Source: Corynebacterium lactis RW2-5 (GTDB lineage Bacteria > Actinomycetota > Actinomycetes > Mycobacteriales > Mycobacteriaceae). Taken from it: DNA of 64,000 nucleotides. The notes under the pieces are model-generated. The model was given only the letters and a program-made list of their open reading frames with translations. It ran no database searches and was not told the DNA's origin. The translations under genes were made by a program, and so were the position numbers. Numbering within the stretch: position 1 is the stretch's first letter; the number at the start of each line of letters is the position of its first letter. Below, piece by piece: positions 1-8,437 of the stretch. The stretch lies in NCBI RefSeq assembly GCF_001274895.1, contig NZ_CP006841.1, forward strand, positions 2,046,001 through 2,110,000. The letters run 5' to 3'.

Positions 1-222
1 CTTCTTCATCTTTGCCTGCGCCTGCGACAGCGCGCTGGTTACCTGCTGAGCATGGTCGGGATCATCCCACAAAGAGGGGTCTGCCGCCTGTGCTTCGAGT
101 TCCCTGGTACGGTCCGAGAGCTCCTCAACGTCGACCACCTTCTCAATGGTAGTCAGAGTTGCGTCGAGTTCTTTGAGGTCAGCAGTCACTTCCGGATTCA
201 CGGATACCACCTTAGCTTCCAT
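1..222 (-). CDS. prfB: Peptide chain release factor 2, N-terminal part
   Basis: The reverse strand reads ATG at 222 and stays open to the window edge (74 codons). The protein begins [20 protein letters not shown] and continues into an acidic helical segment with [17 protein letters not shown], the conserved N-terminal region of class I release factors (the xxPxxWDD motif). RF2 terminates translation at UGA and UAA codons. The catalytic GGQ and the anticodon-like SPF motifs lie beyond the window. It is divergent from the phosphatase gene at 252, leaving only about 30 bp between the two starts. I call RF2 rather than RF1 from this N-terminal motif and because prfB lies beside hisN in corynebacteria. 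Confidence 0.85.
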   Translation of the reverse strand, partial: MEAKVVSVNPEVTADLKELDATLTTIEKVVDVEELSDRTRELEAQAADPSLWDDPDHAQQVTSALSQAQAKMKK

Positions 223-251
223 GCAAGCTTTAGAGCGAGAAACGGTGCACA

Positions 252-1124
252 ATGGTACCTATGCCTGAACCGACCGCCGACGCCACCGCCGCATCCCACG
301 AACTCGACGCCTTCATCGGACAGCTGTCCGAATCCATCGCGGCGTCCGATACCGCCATCGCCGTGGCGATTGTTAAGAGAGCTGCCTCGATCGCCTCCGA
401 GATGCGGGCGGAGGGCCTGGTCAAGCAATTTAAAACCTCAATCTCTGATGTTGTCACGGCCGCTGACCGAGCGGCGGAGAAGTTCGTCGTCGACGCGCTG
501 GCCCGACTCCGCCCGAACGATGGCATCCTCGGAGAGGAGGGCTCCGCCAAGGAGTCTCAGTCCGGGCGCACTTGGGTAATCGACCCGGTCGACGGCACCT
601 ACAACTTCACCTCTGGCTCGGACTATTGGTGCAGCGCGTTGGCCCTCGTAATCGGCGATGTCAACGACCCCGAGGACCTTATCCTCGGCGCGGTCCACCG
701 CCCCGCCAGTGGAGAAACCTGGATCGGAGGACCCGAACTCCCGACCACCCGCATCAACCTCAACGGCACGGTCGACGACGTCCAGGTGGAGAACCTTCCG
801 CTGGGCGAGGTCTGCGCTGCAACGTACCTGCACACCACCGTGGTCGGCTCCGCGGACGAGCAGGAAGCCACCGCCACTCGTTCCTGGCTCGACGCCGTTT
901 CTCGCTGCGCGACCTGGCGCATGCTCGGCTCTGCATCCGTGGACATGGCGGGCGTTGTCGACGGCCGCCTGGGCGTGTGGTTCCAGCGGGACGTCGCTCC
1001 GTGGGACTGGCTGCCCGGTCGCGCGCTCATCGAGGGGGCGGGCGGCGACTGCGCAGCCGTCGGCCGCTGGAAGATTGTCGGCTCTCTGGGACAAGTCGCC
1101 GAGCTGCGCGAAGTGCTGAAGTAG
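252..1124 (+). CDS. Inositol monophosphatase family protein
   Basis: A 290-residue member of the Mg2+-dependent IMPase/FBPase/CysQ superfamily. The metal-binding motifs are visible: LGEEGS near residue 95, then [12 protein letters not shown] near residue 112, and the C-terminal [17 protein letters not shown] near residue 255. The family removes phosphate from small phosphomonoesters such as myo-inositol phosphate, histidinol phosphate or PAP; the substrate cannot be read from sequence. It lies 9 bp upstream of hisN, so the two are probably co-transcribed. The start could be ATG 252 or ATG 261; both leave a full N-terminal helix before the catalytic domain. Confidence 0.85.
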   Translation: MVPMPEPTADATAASHELDAFIGQLSESIAASDTAIAVAIVKRAASIASEMRAEGLVKQFKTSISDVVTAADRAAEKFVVDALARLRPNDGILGEEGSAKESQSGRTWVIDPVDGTYNFTSGSDYWCSALALVIGDVNDPEDLILGAVHRPASGETWIGGPELPTTRINLNGTVDDVQVENLPLGEVCAATYLHTTVVGSADEQEATATRSWLDAVSRCATWRMLGSASVDMAGVVDGRLGVWFQRDVAPWDWLPGRALIEGAGGDCAAVGRWKIVGSLGQVAELREVLK

Positions 1125-1133
1125 GATTACCGC

Positions 1134-1976
1134 ATGGCCTCCGACTCCACCGCGCCCACCGCATCCACCGACTCCACCGCATACTCCGCAGACCTCGAAC
1201 TCGCCCTCCAGCTTGCCGACGCCGCCGACGCCCTGACCATGCAGCGCTTCGAGGCGGAAAACCTCGTCGTCGAATCTAAGCCGGACCTCACTCCGGTGTC
1301 CGACGCGGATATTGCGTGCGAGAAGCTACTGCGCGAGCGGCTCGACGAGGTTCGCCCGGATGACGAAGTCCTCGGCGAGGAATTCGGCGGTGAAGCGACC
1401 TTTGAGGGGCGCCAGTGGGTGATCGACCCCATCGATGGCACGAAGAACTTCGTCCGAAACGTACCGGTCTGGGCTACCCTAATTGCGCTCCTGGAAGATG
1501 GAAAGCCAGTGGTCGGCGTCGTCTCAGCGCCGGCGCTGGGCCGTCGCTGGTGGGCGGCGAAAGGCGCTGGTGCGCACAAGCGCGTGCAGGTCGGCACGCT
1601 CGACACCACCCGCCCCATCGAGGTCTCGAAGGTCGCAAACATCTCCGACTGCTCTATCTCCAACTCCTCGCTCACCGGTTGGGCTGAGCGCGGCCTGCGG
1701 GAAAACTTCATCGCACTGACCGACGATGCGTGGCGCCTGCGCAGCTTCGGTGATTTCTTTTCGTACTGCCTGGTCGCGGAGGGCGCTGTCGATGTCGCGG
1801 CGGAGCCGGAGGTCTCTCTGTGGGACCTCGCGGCGCTGGCGATTCTCGTCGAGGAGGCCGGCGGCCGCTTCACATCCCTGAACGGCGTCGACGGCCCGCA
1901 CGGTGGCAACGCTGTCGCAACGAATGGGCTCCTCCACGACTCCGTCGTAAAGCGAATTGGCGCGGGGCAGGGATAA
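1134..1976 (+). CDS. hisN: Histidinol-phosphate phosphatase, IMPase type
   Basis: A 280-residue IMPase-fold enzyme with the full motif set: LGEEFGG near residue 81, [16 protein letters not shown] near residue 99, and [17 protein letters not shown] near residue 225. In corynebacteria and mycobacteria the IMPase-family protein at this position next to prfB is the histidinol-phosphate phosphatase HisN, which performs the penultimate step of histidine synthesis. The motif spacing and '[14 protein letters not shown]' fit that subgroup. It follows the other IMPase gene by 9 bp. Assignment as HisN is from family and neighbourhood, so substrate specificity remains an inference. Confidence 0.8.
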   Translation: MASDSTAPTASTDSTAYSADLELALQLADAADALTMQRFEAENLVVESKPDLTPVSDADIACEKLLRERLDEVRPDDEVLGEEFGGEATFEGRQWVIDPIDGTKNFVRNVPVWATLIALLEDGKPVVGVVSAPALGRRWWAAKGAGAHKRVQVGTLDTTRPIEVSKVANISDCSISNSSLTGWAERGLRENFIALTDDAWRLRSFGDFFSYCLVAEGAVDVAAEPEVSLWDLAALAILVEEAGGRFTSLNGVDGPHGGNAVATNGLLHDSVVKRIGAGQG

Positions 1977-1992
1977 ATAGCTACCAGCCGAG

Positions 1993-2916
1993 CTAACTGC
2001 CGGCCGAGCGCTTCAGCGCGTGCCCCATCGGCACCATCTCGATGTCGACAATGCCGCACTCCCCTAGGTCGTCGATGAAGGTAATCGCATCGGAGGCGCT
2101 GGGCAGAACTACATTCGCCACAATCTGATGTTGCCCACTGATGGCGGCGACGAAGCGGGTCTCCGGCATGTCGCGCAGGCGGCGCCCAAGTTCTTCGATA
2201 TGGCCGGGCCGCACCCGCATCCAGATGTTCAGATCGCCGGACTCGCTCAGGGCATCTGGGTGGACATCAGCCTCGAAGTAGAGGATGCCGGAATCGACGA
2301 GTCTCCGGCGATGTCGCGACACCGTAGCGGGGTCGAGGCCGAGCGAGGCCGCAATCTTCGTCGCGCTTGCTCGGCCATCTTTCGCGTACGTCTCGAGGAG
2401 CAATTGGTCGATATCGTCGATGGTTTCGGCACCGGAGGTGACGCTGCCCGGCTGGCCCCACACTTGAAGGAGCTGATGGATCTGAATATCGCGGGCCGGG
2501 ACGGAGGAATGAAGGCGGAAGAGCAGGTCGTCGTAGATTGACGGCACGGTAACGACACCGCAGATTAACTCGCCACAATCCCGGGACAACCGCACCCAGC
2601 GGGTTGTCTCCAACGTAGCCAACTCCGAGGCGATGGGACCGAGCCTGCCCGGCGCGCCGTGAATGCGGGCTAGCCAGGCGATGCGCCCGCCGAAACCCGG
2701 CAGCGTGCGGCCAAATACGCGAACGATGCCCTGCCTGCGCAGCTGCTCATAGCGCCGCCTGACAGTGCGCGCCGAAACCCCAACTTCCTCGGCCCACTTG
2801 GAGTAGGCAGCGTCGGGGTTGCGAATGATGGAGGCGAGCAGCGCGCGGTCAAGTCCGTCTAGAGCATCAAGTTTCGGATGCTCAACTTTTGCCGGTTCCC
2901 TGGCAGATTTTGGCAC
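1993..2916 (-). CDS. Lrp/AsnC family transcriptional regulator with two tandem modules
   Basis: A 307-residue protein with two AsnC-type units. A first winged helix at about residues 20-60 (LDRALLASIIRNPDAAYSKW, then VSARTVRRRYEQL) is followed by a ligand-binding RAM-like stretch. A second HTH at about residues 170-215 (LLLETYAKDGRASATKIAAS and DPATVSRHRRRL) is followed by a second RAM domain. Double-length AsnC proteins occur widely in actinobacteria. It is divergent from the MFS transporter at 3104 with a 187-bp shared upstream region, so it may control that transporter and the amidohydrolase after it. The effector is unknown. Confidence 0.85.
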   Translation of the reverse strand: MPKSAREPAKVEHPKLDALDGLDRALLASIIRNPDAAYSKWAEEVGVSARTVRRRYEQLRRQGIVRVFGRTLPGFGGRIAWLARIHGAPGRLGPIASELATLETTRWVRLSRDCGELICGVVTVPSIYDDLLFRLHSSVPARDIQIHQLLQVWGQPGSVTSGAETIDDIDQLLLETYAKDGRASATKIAASLGLDPATVSRHRRRLVDSGILYFEADVHPDALSESGDLNIWMRVRPGHIEELGRRLRDMPETRFVAAISGQHQIVANVVLPSASDAITFIDDLGECGIVDIEMVPMGHALKRSAGS

Positions 2917-3103
2917 CTTTTCGCCTCATTTCACGCTTGTGTGCATAAATATTGCCGTTTTCTTGCATTCTACTATTCGCTCCCGGCTATGCGCCTTAGT
3001 GTTACCCGGCAGTGTTCCTCGGCGTAGTCGTACTCGCACGCCGAGGACTCAATGCTCAAGGACTGAAAAAAGACCAAGAGCCTAAAAGCAAAAGGGGTTC
3101 ACA

Positions 3104-4594
3104 TTGAAAGTTGCCGAGCAAACTAACCGCACCGAAGCCGCGCCGGGGACGAAAGCCGCGCAGGGAGCGCAGAAGCAGGCCGAAGACCAGAAGAGCGCCA
3201 ACGCATCGAAGCTGATTGCCGTCGCCGCTTTTTCCTGCCTGGTAGTTACCCTGCTGCAGTCGCTGGTCGTTCCGGCCGTCCCAAAGTTCCCGGCAGCCCT
3301 TGGCGCTAGCGCGACCACCGTGTCCTGGCTGGTCACCTCCACGCTGCTGACCGGCGCAATCGCCACCCCAGTTATTGGCCGCCTGGGCGACCTGCTGCCG
3401 CGCCGCCGAATGATGATTATCACCATGGTGCTGGTTTTCGTCGGCTCGATTATTGCCCCGCTCGGCGGAATCGTCACCGTTATTATCGGCCGTGCACTGC
3501 AGGGCATGGGCACCGCGCTTATCCCGGTCGCCATGGCCGAGATGCGCTACAGCCTACCACCGCACCGCATCGGCGGCGCCCTGGCCCTGCTCAGCGCGAT
3601 GCTCGGCATCGGCGGCGGCCTGGGCATCCCGCTGGGTGGTGTAATCCTGTCCTTCGTCGGCTGGAAGGCCATGTTCTGGTTCGCCGCAATCATGTCCGCG
3701 ATCTCCATCGCCCTGATTGCCTCGTTCATCCCGGCGGACACCTCGGATAACAAGGGCAGCTTCGACTACGTCGGCGCCGTCCTGCTCTCGCTGGGCCTGT
3801 CCGCAGTGCTAAGCGCCATCTCCCAGGGCGGATCCTGGGGTTGGGGCAGTGCCCTGACCATCGGCCTGTTCATCGCCGGCATCGTCGTCTTTGTCGCGTG
3901 GGGTTACTACGAGCTGCGTCAGGACTCCCCGCTGGTCAACCTGCGCACCACCGCTGACCGCCCGATCCTGCTGACGAACATCGCCTCGATCCTGCTGGGT
4001 GTCCTGATGTTCACCAACCTGCTGCTGACCACTCTGGAGCTGCAGAACCCGATCGCGCAGGGCGGCTTCGAGTGGCCGGCCTCCGCCGCAGGTCTCGCTA
4101 TGCTGCCGTCGGCGCTGTCGATGTTCGCCGTCGCCCCGATTAGCGCCCGCCTGGCCGCTAAGTTCGGCGCCCGTATCGTCGTGACCACCGGCTCCGCCAT
4201 CACCGCTATCGGCTACATCGCCCGACTCTTCCTGGAGCCCAACGGCGGCTTCGTCGTGGTGTGGGCAACCGTCGTCGCCATCGGCGTCGGCATCGGCTAC
4301 GCAGGTCTGCCGATGATGATTGTCAAGTACTCTCCGGCCCACGAGGCCGGCTCCGCCAACGCTGTCAACGCACTGATGCGCTCAATCGGTATGTCCGCGT
4401 CCTCCGCGATGGTCGCCGCAATCACCGCGACGCTCGCCGTAGCACACGGCTCCGGCACCGTGCCGTCTTCCGGCGCCCTGGATACGCTGGCGATTATCAG
4501 CATCGCAATGGGCGTCATCGCAACGCTGCTGTCTCTGGCCGCTCGCCGCAAGGGTGAGGCCGAGATCGAGCACACCGAGCTCAAGGAACAATAG
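3104..4594 (+). CDS. MFS drug/metabolite transporter (DHA2-like)
   Basis: A 496-residue major facilitator with about 13-14 hydrophobic helices. Family signatures include the loop 2-3 motif GRLGDLLPRRRMM near residue 88 and the motif C-like stretch GGGLGIPLGG near residue 165. It probably exports a small compound by proton antiport at the inner membrane. The start is TTG 3104, preceded by AAAGGGG about 7 bp upstream; the N-terminal 40 residues are charged and Ala/Lys-rich before helix 1. It lies 9 bp upstream of an amidohydrolase, suggesting linked catabolism or detoxification, and divergent from an AsnC regulator. Confidence 0.85.
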   Translation: MKVAEQTNRTEAAPGTKAAQGAQKQAEDQKSANASKLIAVAAFSCLVVTLLQSLVVPAVPKFPAALGASATTVSWLVTSTLLTGAIATPVIGRLGDLLPRRRMMIITMVLVFVGSIIAPLGGIVTVIIGRALQGMGTALIPVAMAEMRYSLPPHRIGGALALLSAMLGIGGGLGIPLGGVILSFVGWKAMFWFAAIMSAISIALIASFIPADTSDNKGSFDYVGAVLLSLGLSAVLSAISQGGSWGWGSALTIGLFIAGIVVFVAWGYYELRQDSPLVNLRTTADRPILLTNIASILLGVLMFTNLLLTTLELQNPIAQGGFEWPASAAGLAMLPSALSMFAVAPISARLAAKFGARIVVTTGSAITAIGYIARLFLEPNGGFVVVWATVVAIGVGIGYAGLPMMIVKYSPAHEAGSANAVNALMRSIGMSASSAMVAAITATLAVAHGSGTVPSSGALDTLAIISIAMGVIATLLSLAARRKGEAEIEHTELKEQ

Positions 4595-4603
4595 GAGGCT
4601 CCG

Positions 4604-5572
4604 ATGACCCACTCTTTCGGGCCCGAGAACGCAATCGATACCCACGCGCACGTCTTCCCTGCCAGCTACCTGGATTTCCTCCAGGAGCACGGCCGCCCCG
4701 AGCGCGAAATAGCCATCGCCCGCGGACTCAACGCCGACTCCTCGGACGCCGAGCTCCGCTCCCGCGTGGAGTGGATGGATCGCGCCGGCATCGCCACGCA
4801 AATTATCGCGGTCACCCCGCAGGTTCCCTCGCTTCCCGACGCCGCGGACTCGCTGACGGCAGCGCGCCTTGTCAACGATGAGTACGCACGGATCGTAAAC
4901 GACTACCCGGGACGATTCTTCGCCTACGGTGCGCTCCCGCTGCCACATATCGAGCAGACGCTAGCCGAAATTCCTCGCATCTTCGACGAGCTGGGATTCC
5001 TGGGAGTGTCGATCTCTACGGTGACCATGGGCGACTTCTTCCTCAACGACCCGTCCCTGGATCCGGTATGGGAGGCGCTAAACGAGCGCAACGCTATCGT
5101 CAATATCCACCCGACCGGCACCGGCGCATGCTCAAAGATGATCAACGGCGCTGACCTGGAGTGGGTCAACGGCGCACCCGTCGAGGACGCGACCGCCACG
5201 CTACAGCTAATGAAGGCCGACGTGCCGCGGCGCTTCCCGAACATCGCGTTCCACATCGCGCACCTCGGCGGCGACCTGCCGTTCATCGCCCGCCGCATCG
5301 AGGACAACTACGAGGACTGGGACGCATTCGCGGCCTCCCCCATGCAGCAAATGCGCCAGATGTACTTTGATGCCGCGAACTTCCACGAACCGTCCCTACG
5401 GCTGGCCGCAGAGACTTTCGGCATTCGCCAGATTCTGGGCGGGTCGGACTTCCCCTACTTCCAGGAGGAAAAGTACGTCCGCGCATTCTCCTACATCCGC
5501 GAGGCGAACCTAACGCAGGAGGAAATCGACGCCGCGCTTTTCGCTAACGCGCAGCGCCTGTACGGAATCTAG
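4604..5572 (+). CDS. Amidohydrolase family protein (ACMSD-like)
   Basis: A 322-residue TIM-barrel metal-dependent hydrolase of the amidohydrolase_2 family, which includes aminocarboxymuconate-semialdehyde decarboxylase and gamma-resorcylate decarboxylase. The metal ligands appear as IDTHAHVFP near residue 11, NIHPTG near 167, FHIAHLGGDLPF near 215 and the catalytic Asp in GGSDFPYF near 283. Members hydrolyse or decarboxylate aromatic or unsaturated acids. The exact substrate cannot be assigned. Start ATG 4604 has AGGAGG just upstream and follows the MFS gene by 9 bp, so the pair is an operon. Confidence 0.85.
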   Translation: MTHSFGPENAIDTHAHVFPASYLDFLQEHGRPEREIAIARGLNADSSDAELRSRVEWMDRAGIATQIIAVTPQVPSLPDAADSLTAARLVNDEYARIVNDYPGRFFAYGALPLPHIEQTLAEIPRIFDELGFLGVSISTVTMGDFFLNDPSLDPVWEALNERNAIVNIHPTGTGACSKMINGADLEWVNGAPVEDATATLQLMKADVPRRFPNIAFHIAHLGGDLPFIARRIEDNYEDWDAFAASPMQQMRQMYFDAANFHEPSLRLAAETFGIRQILGGSDFPYFQEEKYVRAFSYIREANLTQEEIDAALFANAQRLYGI

Positions 5573-6118
5573 TTAGTCAGAAACCGGAGAAACCGGGTGC
5601 GCAATCGCGTCGTACTGCCGGCCTTTGAACTCAAAAGTCGCGACCGATTGCCACCCGGTTTTCTCATGCGCTGCCATGGAGGCCGCGTTTGAGTGCTCGA
5701 CGAAGCCGACCGCCCACTTGTACTTGCCGTGCTCCGCGGCAATCCGGATTGACTCGTCCTTCATCGCGCGCAAGACTCCCTTGCCCCGATGCCCCTCGTC
5801 GACAACGCCGGGGCCGTAGAGGTAGAAGTCGCTAAGCCCAGCGGCTCGCACGGCCTCCACCGCAAGACCGGGAGGCCCCTGCTTGTACTCATCCGCGCCG
5901 GCGGTGAGCACGACGCCGATGCCCACGCCGTCGGAAAGCGCGACGACCGACGCGGGGCCATCGACGCGGGCCGCAATCATGGCGGCGTCGATTTTGCCCT
6001 GGACGAAACCGCCGCGCTCGCGCTGGGCCGGGGTGAGGTTTTCGCGGGCGTTGGCGTGGAAGATTTCGGCGGCCCAGAAGACATCGCCTTGGGCCAGAGG
6101 GCGGATTTCGAGTGTCAT
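5573..6118 (-). CDS. GNAT family N-acetyltransferase
   Basis: A 181-residue GCN5-related acetyltransferase. The acetyl-CoA-binding region is VVDEGHRGKGVLRAMKDESI near residues 105-125 (Q/RxxGxG/A-like HRGKGV), followed by the beta-bulge region VEHSNAASMAAHEKTGW typical of the family's motif B. The acceptor may be an amine, a peptide N terminus or a small molecule. It is convergent with the amidohydrolase, ending one base after its stop, and lies upstream of the CsoR-like gene on the same strand. Confidence 0.8.
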   Translation of the reverse strand: MTLEIRPLAQGDVFWAAEIFHANARENLTPAQRERGGFVQGKIDAAMIAARVDGPASVVALSDGVGIGVVLTAGADEYKQGPPGLAVEAVRAAGLSDFYLYGPGVVDEGHRGKGVLRAMKDESIRIAAEHGKYKWAVGFVEHSNAASMAAHEKTGWQSVATFEFKGRQYDAIAHPVSPVSD

Positions 6119-6141
6119 TCTGGCAACCCTACGCCAGCAAT

Positions 6142-6399
6142 CTAAGCCAGAGACAGGAAGAGCTTCTCAAGTTCCTTCTTGTCCAGGTCTTCCGTCTCGC
6201 TGCTGAGGCACCGCTCCATACCATTTGCGATGATCACAAAGCCCGCGCGGTCGAGCGCCTTGGACACCGCCGACAGCTGCGTGACGACGTCCTTACATTC
6301 CGAGCCCTCTTCGAGCATCCGGACAACCGCACTGAGCTGTCCCTGTGCACGCTTGAGACGGTTGATGACCGGTTTCATTTCTTCAGTGTCAAGTTCCAT
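6142..6399 (-). CDS. CsoR/FrmR-family repressor, CstR-like ligand set
   Basis: An 85-residue all-helical DUF156 repressor. The start ATG 6399 begins MELDTEEMKPVINRLKRAQG, the usual first helix. The two conserved cysteines are C35 (GSECKDVV) and C64 (MERCLSS), spaced by 29 residues. The histidine that copper sensors carry four residues before the second Cys is replaced by Gly60 with Asn59 beside it. That set matches persulfide-type CstR sensors rather than copper-sensing CsoR. A CsoR-type operator sits 42 bp upstream. A longer in-frame upstream extension exists but has no family similarity. Confidence 0.8.
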   Translation of the reverse strand: MELDTEEMKPVINRLKRAQGQLSAVVRMLEEGSECKDVVTQLSAVSKALDRAGFVIIANGMERCLSSETEDLDKKELEKLFLSLA

Positions 6400-6440
6400 T
6401 GTCCAACCTCCAATCCAACCACCATATTGACATACCCAAA

Positions 6441-6456
6441 ATACCCCAAAGGGTAT
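6441..6456. promoter_or_regulatory. CsoR-family operator palindrome
   Basis: ATACCCCAAAGGGTAT is an interrupted palindrome (ATACCC / GGGTAT) located between the repressor start at 6399 and the divergent Lys-rich gene at 6530. Short G/C-tract palindromes of the form TACCC...GGGTA are the typical operators of CsoR, CstR and FrmR proteins, so this is probably the autoregulatory site. An additional half site, CATACCC, lies 10 bp to the left. Confidence 0.6.
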
Positions 6457-6529
6457 AACGCAATCCTGCAGCCCTGTTTCTTTAGTGAAGCTTTTCGCAA
6501 TCATCATAGGCTCGGCTAACCTATTGAAT

Positions 6530-6754
6530 GTGGGAAAGTCAAAGGTGAAAAAGTCCAAAAAGGACAAGAAGGATAAGAAGGCGCAGAAGCTGCACAAGCT
6601 CGCGAACGCCAAGCCAAAGGCAAAGTGCTGCCGCTCGAAGACCCGATGCCTGAAGTGCCCTGTCGTCATTCACAAGCTACAGCGCGAAATCAACGCCGGG
6701 AACGTAGACCGCGACCACCTGCTCAAGGTCATCGCCCAGGCCAGGAAGCGCTAG
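6530..6754 (+). CDS. Lysine-rich small protein with Cys motif
   Basis: A protein of about 74 residues: a very basic Lys-rich N terminus (VKKSKKDKKDKKAQKL), then KCCRSKTRCLKCPVVIHKL with four cysteines in a CC-x5-C-x2-C pattern, then a short amphipathic helix. I recognise it as a conserved corynebacterial small protein but know no function; the Cys cluster could bind zinc. The start is uncertain: GTG 6530 is chosen, TTG 6524 is also possible. It is divergent from the CsoR-like repressor and may share its operator. It overlaps the end of the next, convergent gene by 4 bp. Confidence 0.6.
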   Translation: MGKSKVKKSKKDKKDKKAQKLHKLANAKPKAKCCRSKTRCLKCPVVIHKLQREINAGNVDRDHLLKVIAQARKR

Positions 6755-7251
6755 GAAGCACTAAGCCAAGCCCGAAGTCCCGCGGCCAGGCCCGCCACCG
6801 CACCAAGCCCTGCCGTGAGCCCCATAACAAGGAACATCAAACCGGCAGCCCACAGCCCGGTGCTATCCTTCACCCCTGAGATTACGCTCCATCCCAGCGC
6901 GTAGCCCGCCACTGCAGCCCACCACACCAGCAGGAAATTCGGGTAGATATCGCGCAGGCGCAAAACCCTGACGGCAACCAAAATCACCATTGCGAGTCCG
7001 CTGCAGAGAATCTGCCACGGCGAGTAGTTGAATTGACCTTCGGGCATCCAGGACAACGTCGCAAAGCTTATTACCAGGGCGAGGACGAATACCTCCATCG
7101 CAACCCAGGGGCCCACGCGCTGGTCGTATTTCCTGGCAAACCAGGCGGCCCCTCCCCAGGCCAGCGCGGTGTGGAGGGCAAGCACCAGGGCGTAAACGAG
7201 TAGGACATTGCCGAGACTCGCCAAGGAAAAGTCAGGGAGCAGGAACCTCAT
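6751..7251 (-). CDS. Conserved membrane protein
   Basis: A 166-residue hydrophobic protein with five probable transmembrane helices (for example VLLVYALVLALHTALAWGG, VAMEVFVLALVISFATLSW and AAGLMFLVMGLTAGLGAVAG). No catalytic motif is seen. Its start overlaps the stop of the upstream secreted-protein gene by 4 bp, so the two form an operon and probably work together at the membrane. Function unknown. Confidence 0.65.
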   Translation of the reverse strand: MRFLLPDFSLASLGNVLLVYALVLALHTALAWGGAAWFARKYDQRVGPWVAMEVFVLALVISFATLSWMPEGQFNYSPWQILCSGLAMVILVAVRVLRLRDIYPNFLLVWWAAVAGYALGWSVISGVKDSTGLWAAGLMFLVMGLTAGLGAVAGLAAGLRAWLSAS

Positions 7252-8102
7252 GACTCCAGGTTACCCACAATGACCGCATCCCCAGAACGCCACGGAGACT
7301 GCACGGCGGCCTCTGAGACAGCGCGCGATTCGACACGCTCCAGACCGAGCCCATTGGCGAAAGAAATCGACGAAAACGCCTGATCGCCGAAGCGCACTAC
7401 TTCCTCGCGGCCTTCGTGCCCGACTGGAATTGCCGCCGCCTCCCACAAAGGCACGAGATCGTCACCGTAAGTTGACTGCGTGCGCTCCACGATGAGACCC
7501 GCAGTGTCGGCGATAGCGCCCACAATGCGCAGATACTCGCCGTAATTGTCCGGCCCTGCCCCGGAATCCGCCACAGCCAGGGCGAGGTCGACGCTGAGAT
7601 GCGCGTTATCGCCCGCCATCGTCGCTCCGGAATCGAAATAGCGCGCCCAATGCTGCGGCACCTCGCCGCCTGAAAACTCCGCGTGAACAGCAGACAGGTA
7701 GCGGAAGATCAGATTCGCACTCAGCGCCTGAGCCCACTGCGAGGAGTTCTCCTCGAACGGAATCACCGCCCGCTCCTCCACCACATCTAGACCAACGCCA
7801 AAGACCCCTCGCCTATCGCCTGCCGACGATAACAAGGCCGTCACCTGGCGCGAGACCTCTGCGGCGGCGCGAACATCGGAGAGCGTAGCCGAAGGGCCAG
7901 GCGGCGTCGGTGAGGAGTAAGGCGCGGTGAGCGCCGCGATGCGCGCGGCAAGATCCGCGCTAGCTCGCGTCGATGTAGCTGACACCGGAGCCGCTTGCAC
8001 TGGTGACACCGGAGCAGCGCCAGCAAGAACACATCCAGCAGCAACTACAGCTACGAACCGACGGGACATGCGGGCAAAGCGTATCGGAGTTTTAATGGGC
8101 AC
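7248..8102 (-). CDS. Secreted hypothetical protein
   Basis: A 284-residue protein with a Sec signal peptide: MPIKTPIRFARMSRR, then a hydrophobic core FVAVVAAGCVLAGAA and a likely cleavage after VQAAPVSA. The mature part is alanine-rich with conserved-looking stretches such as IVGAIADTAGLIVERTQSTY and no recognised enzyme motif. It overlaps the following membrane-protein gene by 4 bp. It is the last chromosomal gene before the integrated elements. I do not recognise the family. Confidence 0.6.
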   Translation of the reverse strand: MPIKTPIRFARMSRRFVAVVAAGCVLAGAAPVSPVQAAPVSATSTRASADLAARIAALTAPYSSPTPPGPSATLSDVRAAAEVSRQVTALLSSAGDRRGVFGVGLDVVEERAVIPFEENSSQWAQALSANLIFRYLSAVHAEFSGGEVPQHWARYFDSGATMAGDNAHLSVDLALAVADSGAGPDNYGEYLRIVGAIADTAGLIVERTQSTYGDDLVPLWEAAAIPVGHEGREEVVRFGDQAFSSISFANGLGLERVESRAVSEAAVQSPWRSGDAVIVGNLES

Positions 8103-8146
8103 CCATCGAGGATGTCACACTTATGACGCAAATTACACAAAACAAA

Positions 8147-8184
8147 CCCCTTCGGCCCGGAAAAATTCCGGAAGCCGAAGGGGC
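8147..8184 (-). terminator. Original chromosomal terminator of tRNA-fMet, now 31 kb away
   Basis: On the minus strand, CCCCTTCGGC pairs with GCCGAAGGGG around an inner CCGG/CCGG stem and is followed by TTTGTTTTG. It lies directly beyond the outermost tRNA-derived att repeat. It is therefore most simply the pre-integration terminator of the initiator tRNA, displaced by the two elements. Confidence 0.75.
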
Positions 8185-8187
8185 TTT

Positions 8188-8228
8188 CTTAGTGGCGGGG
8201 GCAGGATTCGAACCTACGACCTCTGGGT
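8188..8228. repeat. Attachment site 1 (outer end, element A)
   Basis: A 41-bp direct repeat beginning CTTAGTGGCGGGGG and ending CGACCTCTGGGT, identical at 8188, 20242 and 39148. The last 37 bp equal the 3' part of the initiator tRNA, from the anticodon stem to the 3' end. After the repeat this copy continues CTTTATCC, so it does not rebuild a tRNA; it is the outermost att half-site. Confidence 0.9.
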
Positions 8229-8314
8229 CTTTATCCAGCATCAATGACTCTCAAGAATCGCTTTGGCAGTTCATTGGCGGACGCTGGCAGCATCGCCGTA
8301 TTTCTTTTCCTACT

Positions 8315-8394
8315 GACCGCAATACCGCGCGCCCGCATTACCGCAGGAGGGCCTGCCCGCACTACCACACGACCGCATTCCCGCACGCGGGCCC
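8315..8394. repeat. Octamer-phased repeat array 1 (10 units)
   Basis: Ten contiguous 8-bp units with the consensus KMCCGCAY, for example gACCGCAA, tACCGCGC, gCCCGCAT, tACCGCAG, gCCCGCAC, gACCGCAT and tCCCGCAC; two units (gagggcct, gcgggccc) are degenerate or inverted. The register is exact over 80 bp. It is the only surviving array in element A and lies between the att site and the IS6 insertion, at the same relative place as the first arrays in B. Confidence 0.8.
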
Positions 8395-8437
8395 GAGTCC
8401 GACGACTGCAGAAAGCGGCCAGCAGGTATGAACAGCC

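Noticed and set aside
8192-8228. tRNA gene at attachment sites 1 and 2
   Set aside because: Only the 3' half of tRNA-fMet is present at 8192 and 20246; no 5' half follows, so they are not functional tRNAs.
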